Below, in pieces: positions 60,031 through 64,000 of a stretch of DNA of 64,000 nt; the first letter of the stretch is position 1; every line of letters starts with the position of its first letter. The stretch is from [Mycobacterium] stephanolepidis. GTDB lineage: Bacteria > Actinomycetota > Actinomycetes > Mycobacteriales > Mycobacteriaceae. The position numbers were made by a program, and so were the translations under genes. The notes beneath the pieces were generated by a model. The model was not told the origin of the DNA and searched no databases. It saw nothing but the letters and a program-made list of their open reading frames with translations. The stretch is taken from positions 992,001 to 1,056,000 of the forward strand of contig NZ_AP018165.1 in the NCBI RefSeq assembly GCF_002356335.1, read 5' to 3'.

Positions 60031-60792
60031 GTGCTTACAGAGCTGTATCACGCTGCGGTCGTTTTCCTGGTGGTCCTGGCCGTCGTCACCTTCGTCAGCG
60101 GCTTCTGGTTCACCAATCCCTACGGCCGGTTCGCCAAGCCTGACGAGAGGTTTACCGCACCCGCGAAGATCGGTTGGCTGATCTTTGAATGCCCGCAGTG
60201 GTGGGCGTTTACCGTCACCTTCTGGTCCCTCGCGCACCACCACGGCGCACCGGCGCTTGTACTGTATGGGTTGTGGCAGGGTCACTACCTGTACCGCGGA
60301 CTGATCTATCCGATCTCTCGTAAGGGCAGCGGAAAACGATTCCCCTACAGCGGGATCGCCTTCGGCTTCGTCTTCAACGCGGTCAATGGTTTCGCCAACG
60401 GATATGCGGTCGCCTTCGCCGCGCACCTGCAGAGTGCCGCCTGGTTCACCGATCCCCGGTTCATATTCGGAGTCCTTGTGGCCCTTGGTGGCTGGTTGGT
60501 GAACTTTCAGGCCGACCGCATCCTCATCAACCTGCGAGCCGATGGTTTCGATGGATACCGCATTCCATATGGCGGTGCGTTCAGGTGGGTGTCGGCGGCC
60601 AACTACTTCGGCGAGATCATCCTCTGGGCAGGCTGGGCATTGATGGCGTGGACGCTACCCGCCCTGATCTTCGTGCTGTTCTCGATTGCCAATCTGTTGC
60701 CGCGGGCGCTTTCGATCCATCGGTGGTACCGCGAAACATTCCCTGGCGAGTATCCGCGCGAGCGCAAGGCGATCATTCCGGGGCTGCTGTAG
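60031..60792 (+). CDS. Steroid 5-alpha-reductase C-terminal-like membrane protein
   Basis: A 253-residue membrane protein of the 3-oxo-5-alpha-steroid 4-dehydrogenase / isoprenylcysteine methyltransferase-like fold, with about six helices. The C-terminal ANYFGEIILWAGWALMAWTL and RWYRETFPGEYPRERKAIIP resemble SRD5A1-type reductases (NADPH, enone). Substrate may be a steroid or polyprenol. GTG start. Confidence 0.75.
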   Translation: MLTELYHAAVVFLVVLAVVTFVSGFWFTNPYGRFAKPDERFTAPAKIGWLIFECPQWWAFTVTFWSLAHHHGAPALVLYGLWQGHYLYRGLIYPISRKGSGKRFPYSGIAFGFVFNAVNGFANGYAVAFAAHLQSAAWFTDPRFIFGVLVALGGWLVNFQADRILINLRADGFDGYRIPYGGAFRWVSAANYFGEIILWAGWALMAWTLPALIFVLFSIANLLPRALSIHRWYRETFPGEYPRERKAIIPGLL

Positions 60793-60839
60793 GGACCTAA
60801 GCCACCAACTTTTACGCATTACTTCAATACGTAAGCGAT

Positions 60840-60862
60840 TCGTGTAACACTGAGTTACACGA
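60840..60862. promoter_or_regulatory. TetR-type palindrome upstream of the ferritin-like hydrolase
   Basis: TCGTGTAAC and GTTACACGA are perfect 9-bp arms around ACTGA, 20 bp upstream of the ATG at 60883. The regulator is not adjacent. Confidence 0.65.
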
Positions 60863-60882
60863 TCAATGTGGAGGTGTGCGAC

Positions 60883-61776
60883 ATGGCTGCTCCGGTAACG
60901 GCCTCATACCCGAAGACGCGACGCATCAGGTTTTGGTTCGGTGACCCGGTCCCGATGCGAAGGCACTTCGCCGACAACGACATCGCGTTGAGTCATGTAC
61001 TGGCCGGTGCCTCCGCGGTGTTTCCGCCGGGGGAGGAGTTCTTCGTCCGATCCGTGCGTCGCTACGCCGACAGGATCACCGAGCCGACGCTCAAAAAGCG
61101 TGTCGCCGGGTTCATCGGTCAAGAAGTCACCCACGGCCTGCACCATCGCGAGCTCAACGAGAAGCTCACGGAAATGGGCTACCGCAGCAAGATGGTCGAG
61201 AGCATCGGGCGGCGATCAGGCAAGGTCGAAGACCTGGTCGACAAATACCTACCCAACATGGACCGTCTCAAATACATCCGGTTGACCATGCTGGCGGCGA
61301 CCGCAGCACTTGAGCACTACACCGCGGTTCTGGCCGAGCGTCTGCTGGAAAGCGGCGACCTGCAGGCCATGGTGACCGACGACGAGGTGCGGAACCTGTT
61401 GTACTGGCACGCGATCGAGGAACTCGAGCACAAATCGGTCGCCTTCGACGTCTATCGCGCGGTCGGTGGGCCGGAATGGCTGCGACGTGCGGTGATGGCC
61501 GTCATCTGGACGGGTACGGTGCCATTCGCCACCGCGGGCTCCTGGTTCTCCATTGCGTGGAGCGACCCGGATGGTCGGCGTCAACCGGGCCGCGTGCTGC
61601 GCGAGACGGTCGGATTGATCCGCGGACCTCTGTTGAACGACGGGATGATTGGCCGGTTGGCCGTCTACATGAAGAAGGACTTTCATCCCGACGATCTCGA
61701 CACCGAAGTGCTCCTGGAGCAGTGGCGAGCCGAACTGTTCGGTGCCGAGGGCACCCTGGTCGATCATTTGAAGTAG
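60883..61776 (+). CDS. Predicted metal-dependent hydrolase (ferritin-like, DUF2236-neighbour family COG3687)
   Basis: A 297-residue soluble helical protein with carboxylate/His motifs typical of a di-metal four-helix bundle: EVTHGLHHRELNE, ALEHYTAVLAERLL, WHAIEELEHKSVAFDVY. ATG 60883 has GGAGG 8 bp upstream. Many mycobacteria carry several paralogues near lipid or steroid genes. A long TetR-type operator lies just upstream, so expression is probably induced by a small lipid-like ligand. Function not known. Confidence 0.8.
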   Translation: MAAPVTASYPKTRRIRFWFGDPVPMRRHFADNDIALSHVLAGASAVFPPGEEFFVRSVRRYADRITEPTLKKRVAGFIGQEVTHGLHHRELNEKLTEMGYRSKMVESIGRRSGKVEDLVDKYLPNMDRLKYIRLTMLAATAALEHYTAVLAERLLESGDLQAMVTDDEVRNLLYWHAIEELEHKSVAFDVYRAVGGPEWLRRAVMAVIWTGTVPFATAGSWFSIAWSDPDGRRQPGRVLRETVGLIRGPLLNDGMIGRLAVYMKKDFHPDDLDTEVLLEQWRAELFGAEGTLVDHLK

Positions 61777-61781
61777 AGACA

Positions 61782-61814
61782 ACAATGGCCCGGGCTTGTG
61801 GCCCGGGCCATTGT
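61782..61814. terminator. Bidirectional terminator
   Basis: ACAATGGCCCGGGC (61782-61795) pairs perfectly with GCCCGGGCCATTGT (61801-61814) around TTGTG. It separates the convergent hydrolase and small secreted protein genes. Confidence 0.88.
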
Positions 61815-61829
61815 CAGGTGTCTGCTGTG

Positions 61830-62141
61830 TCAGCAGCTCAGCGCGACATGCGCGACCTTGCGGTCGACAGTCGGCACGGTGGTGGGGTTGTTACGCACAT
61901 CCCGGGCCGGCTGAACATTGTTCACCGGCGACTCCTGCGTGACAGACGCCACGGTGCACTTGCTCAGGTCCGCAGCGCCCGTCTTGGAGACGATCACTCG
62001 GTACCCATTGGTCTTGAGGTCATTGATGACAGCGCTGGCATCGCCCGATCCCGATGGCCCGGCGAGCGCGACACTTGCCGATCCCAGCGACGCCCCGATG
62101 ACGCCAACTGCGGCAATACCTGCAAATAACAATCTCTTCAC
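61830..62141 (-). CDS. Small secreted protein, paralogue A
   Basis: A 103-residue precursor with signal peptide (1-27, cleavage after ALA) and a 76-residue mature part with two cysteines (SKCTVASV and the C-terminal Cys). Pattern SAVINDLKTNGYRVIVSKTG is shared with the neighbour at 62411-62725. Mycobacterial family of unknown function. The intergenic region upstream includes an IdeR-like box. Confidence 0.75.
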   Translation of the reverse strand: MKRLLFAGIAAVGVIGASLGSASVALAGPSGSGDASAVINDLKTNGYRVIVSKTGAADLSKCTVASVTQESPVNNVQPARDVRNNPTTVPTVDRKVAHVALSC

Positions 62142-62396
62142 GATTTCACTCCTCTCGCCTCACTCCTCGTGGCTTCGCTGTTACGGAAATGTGTCCGCAT
62201 ACCACACGAATGCCCGATCCCCGACTCGCCAAATCATCAACGCTCGTGAATCTGTCCAGTCCAACGCACTAATACCCAGATTGATTCCCAATCGGGGAAA
62301 TTAACGTCAAATTCACATTCTCGTCTGCGGCCGCTCTCAGGCGGCGCGCGTATCGGCCCGCGGGGCGTGCAACACCCAGCGAACTGGCAAATCTTG

Positions 62397-62415
62397 TTAG
62401 GTTAGGCTAACTAGA
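62397..62415. promoter_or_regulatory. IdeR-like iron box
   Basis: TTAGGTTAGGCTAACTAGA matches the mycobacterial iron box TTAGGTTAGGCTAACCTAA at 16 of 19 positions, the first 15 in a row. It overlaps the stop of the 62411-62725 gene and is 256 bp upstream of the 61830-62141 gene. Confidence 0.55.
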
Positions 62416-62725
62416 CGTTGCAGTTAAGGGAGATGTACACCAATTTGTGGTCGAGTACGCGGACCGGCAGCACCAGCCACTTGCCGCTGGGCATCCAGGT
62501 GCGCTGATACTCGGTGCGGTAGACGTCCTGCCCGTTACGGATGTTGGACACCGTGCACTTGTTGGTGGGGGCGGAGCCGTTTCGGTCGATGATGACCTGA
62601 TAGCCCTGCGACTGGTACTGGTTGATGACCGATTGCGCGTCATCGGCGAGCGCCGTGCCGGTAGTGAGAGCCATCAACGCTCCGACACCGAGTGCCGCAG
62701 TCGTTAGGCGAGCCGCCGTCTTCAT
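62411..62725 (-). CDS. Small secreted protein, paralogue B
   Basis: A 104-residue precursor: signal peptide (1-28, AALGVGALMALTTGTALA) and a mature part with QSVINQYQSQGYQVIIDRNG and two cysteines (NKCTVSNI and LNCNV). Like paralogue A, but with a Trp/Tyr-rich middle (YRTEYQRTWMPSGKWLVLP). Unknown function; the pair may bind a small ligand or a partner in the periplasm. Confidence 0.8.
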   Translation of the reverse strand: MKTAARLTTAALGVGALMALTTGTALADDAQSVINQYQSQGYQVIIDRNGSAPTNKCTVSNIRNGQDVYRTEYQRTWMPSGKWLVLPVRVLDHKLVYISLNCNV

Positions 62726-62821
62726 CTCATACCGTCCTCACAGGTGTTAACTCTTGGCCACACAGACATTGTTCCCTATAGGTGCCATCGATTTTTCGGT
62801 CCGAATCGATACAGTGGCCGG

Positions 62822-63508
62822 GTGTTGAAGCCGGTGACCGTCAAGAGCTGGGGAATCTGGGCCACCTGCGCGCTTGCGCTCGTGGTGCCGGGCTGCGGCC
62901 GAACCGTCCAGAACCCCGTCAATCACAACGTGAAGATCGGAAACATCGCCTCACTGAAGACCCAGTTCGGACCGGAGTTCGTCGTCAAGACCATGGAACC
63001 GGCGGGGATGGACCCCAAGCTGCTCTCCCCGGCGCCATTGCCGCAGGGAATGACGGTGGATCCTCCCGGCTGCGCCAAGTACAGCGGCGGCAGTGCCGTA
63101 CCCGCCGGGCTCAAGGGCAACATGGCCGCGCTCACCGCCACGGGCGCCGGAAATCAGTACGTAGCGGTCGCGGTGGAAACTTCGCAGGAGGTCCCCTTCG
63201 ACCCCGCGGTGTCGGCGGAATGCAAGAAGGTCGGCTTCCGCGGCAACGGGATCGCCGGGCAGACCGAGGTGATCGACGCACCCGCCATCGAGGGTGCGCG
63301 CACCCTCGCCATGAAGCGGGATGTGCTCAGCGGAACCTCGGGCAGGGCCGTCGGTCAAGAGGTGCTCAACTATTCGGCATATCTCGGTCGCTACATGGTG
63401 GTCGTCACGGTCAGTCCGGTTGCGGTCGGCAAGGTGCCGCCCGCGTTGCCCGACGGCAAGCGCGCATCGGATCTGTTGGTCAAGGCTGTAGCCGCCGTCC
63501 GTTCTTAA
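62822..63508 (+). CDS. Lipoprotein of the DUF5642 type
   Basis: A 228-residue lipoprotein: GTG start, signal segment with lipobox ALALVVPGC (Cys at about 23), then a domain with TVDPPGCAKYSGG and TVSPVAVGKVPPALPDG. Secreted mycobacterial family of unknown role. A longer in-frame start at 62744 exists but would place the lipobox too far inside. Its stop overlaps the convergent alkB gene. Confidence 0.75.
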   Translation: MLKPVTVKSWGIWATCALALVVPGCGRTVQNPVNHNVKIGNIASLKTQFGPEFVVKTMEPAGMDPKLLSPAPLPQGMTVDPPGCAKYSGGSAVPAGLKGNMAALTATGAGNQYVAVAVETSQEVPFDPAVSAECKKVGFRGNGIAGQTEVIDAPAIEGARTLAMKRDVLSGTSGRAVGQEVLNYSAYLGRYMVVVTVSPVAVGKVPPALPDGKRASDLLVKAVAAVRS

Positions 63509-64000
63509 CGCACGTCGCGGGGCCGGTATTGCAAGCTGATCCGCGGGCCCACCGGCTTGGACGTCTTAGGGATCGCGTGTTCCCACGTTCGTTGGCAGGT
63601 ACCTCCCATCACCAAAAGATCGCCATGGCCCACATGGATGCGAATAGAGTCGCCACCGAGTCGTGGCCGCAACGCGAAAGTGCGTGTCGCGCCAATGCTT
63701 ACGATCGCGACCATGGTGTCTTCGCGTAGTCCGCGCCCGATGGTGTCGCCGTGCCAGGCGACGCTGTCGGTGCCGTCCCGGTACTGACACAGGCCCACCG
63801 TGGTGAATGGCTCGCCGAGTTCGGCGGTGTACTCGCCGTTGAGGCGGTCGCAGATCGTCTCCAGCACCGGATGTGGTGGCGGGCCCGCGGTCAGATCGTG
63901 GAAGCTGACCAGCCGGGGGACGTCGAGGGTGCGGTCGTACATGCGGCGACGTTCGGCGCGCCACGGCACCTGCGTCAACAGCTGGCCCATGAGGTTATCG
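63505..64000 (-). CDS. alkB: AlkB-family alpha-ketoglutarate-dependent DNA/RNA demethylase, truncated by the window edge
   Basis: At least 165 residues of a 2-oxoglutarate/Fe(II) oxygenase that removes methyl groups from nucleic acid bases. The Fe ligands are His and Asp in VAWHGDTIG and His in RTWEHAIPK; Arg in RISLQYRPR binds 2-oxoglutarate. The frame is open past base 64000, so the ATG at 63990 is probably internal and the real start lies outside. M. tuberculosis Rv1000c sits in this place. Confidence 0.9.
   Translation of the reverse strand, partial: DNLMGQLLTQVPWRAERRRMYDRTLDVPRLVSFHDLTAGPPPHPVLETICDRLNGEYTAELGEPFTTVGLCQYRDGTDSVAWHGDTIGRGLREDTMVAIVSIGATRTFALRPRLGGDSIRIHVGHGDLLVMGGTCQRTWEHAIPKTSKPVGPRISLQYRPRDVR

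Overview
The window is a contiguous piece of a high-GC actinobacterial chromosome that looks like a rapidly growing mycobacterium of the genus Mycobacteroides (abscessus-chelonae group). The reasons are the gene order and the protein families. From about 13.4 kb onward the order pgi, chorismate mutase, uvrD1, M23 peptidase, sucC-sucD, F420 oxidoreductase, 34-kDa antigen family, perM, purN-purH, then DUF1707 protein, echA7-fadE12-accA2-accD2-fadE13-atuA-like, rpmF, mprA-mprB-pepD-moaB2, mscL, SAF protein, ruc, 5-FTHF cyclo-ligase, galU, moeA/glp, rimJ, glpR, alkB is the Rv0946c-Rv1000c backbone of M. tuberculosis as I remember it. A tandem pair of MspA-type porins sits between moaB2 and mscL, as in the abscessus-chelonae group. 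No insertion sequence, prophage or CRISPR array is visible.

Region by region. 1-3.7 kb: 3' end of nei2, an SDR, ppk2, and an exported histidine-phosphatase-like protein whose nucleophilic histidine is a tyrosine. 3.7-13.4 kb: accessory metabolism, with divergent redox enzymes, ctaD, a VOC/dehydrogenase pair facing a CGNR regulator across a duplicated operator, a CobW-type metallochaperone under a Zur-like box, and a DHDPS-family/class II aldolase pair facing an XRE-cupin regulator across a long palindrome. 13.4-20.1 kb: pgi, a secreted or anchored mycobacterial protein, chorismate mutase with what looks like an undescribed Phe/Tyr attenuator (leader peptide containing FFYGY), uvrD1 and an M23 peptidase. 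20.1-30.3 kb: succinyl-CoA synthetase, flavin/F420 monooxygenases, cell-division-linked membrane proteins and purine synthesis.

30.3-33.7 kb is the most unusual part. A BacA/Rv1819c-like ABC transporter is followed by a 25-codon acidic peptide gene with a good ribosome binding site, an 11-bp perfect stem, and a JmjC-type oxygenase. This resembles a minimal modified-peptide (RiPP-like) locus inserted where M. tuberculosis has other genes.

33.7-42.8 kb: a DUF1707 protein and a tightly overlapping catabolic operon (hydratase, two acyl-CoA dehydrogenases, biotin carboxylase subunits, AtuA-like protein) resembling acyclic-terpene or branched-chain acyl-CoA degradation. 42.8-47.7 kb: rpmF and the MprAB-PepD envelope-stress module with MprA boxes. 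47.9-49.6 kb: twin porins sharing a 574-bp repeat. 49.6-57.1 kb: mscL, the HrcA/CIRCE-controlled chaperone ruc, folate and cell-wall sugar enzymes, Glp-GlpR division proteins separated by a DUF559 gene bracketed by palindromic repeats, and tRNA-Ala(CGC). 57.1-64 kb: small membrane proteins, an AraC regulator, a TauE/SafE permease, lipoproteins, a steroid-reductase-like protein, a ferritin-like hydrolase, two paralogous small secreted proteins with an IdeR-like box between them, and a truncated alkB at the window edge.

All functions are inferred by reading the sequence; no database search was run.
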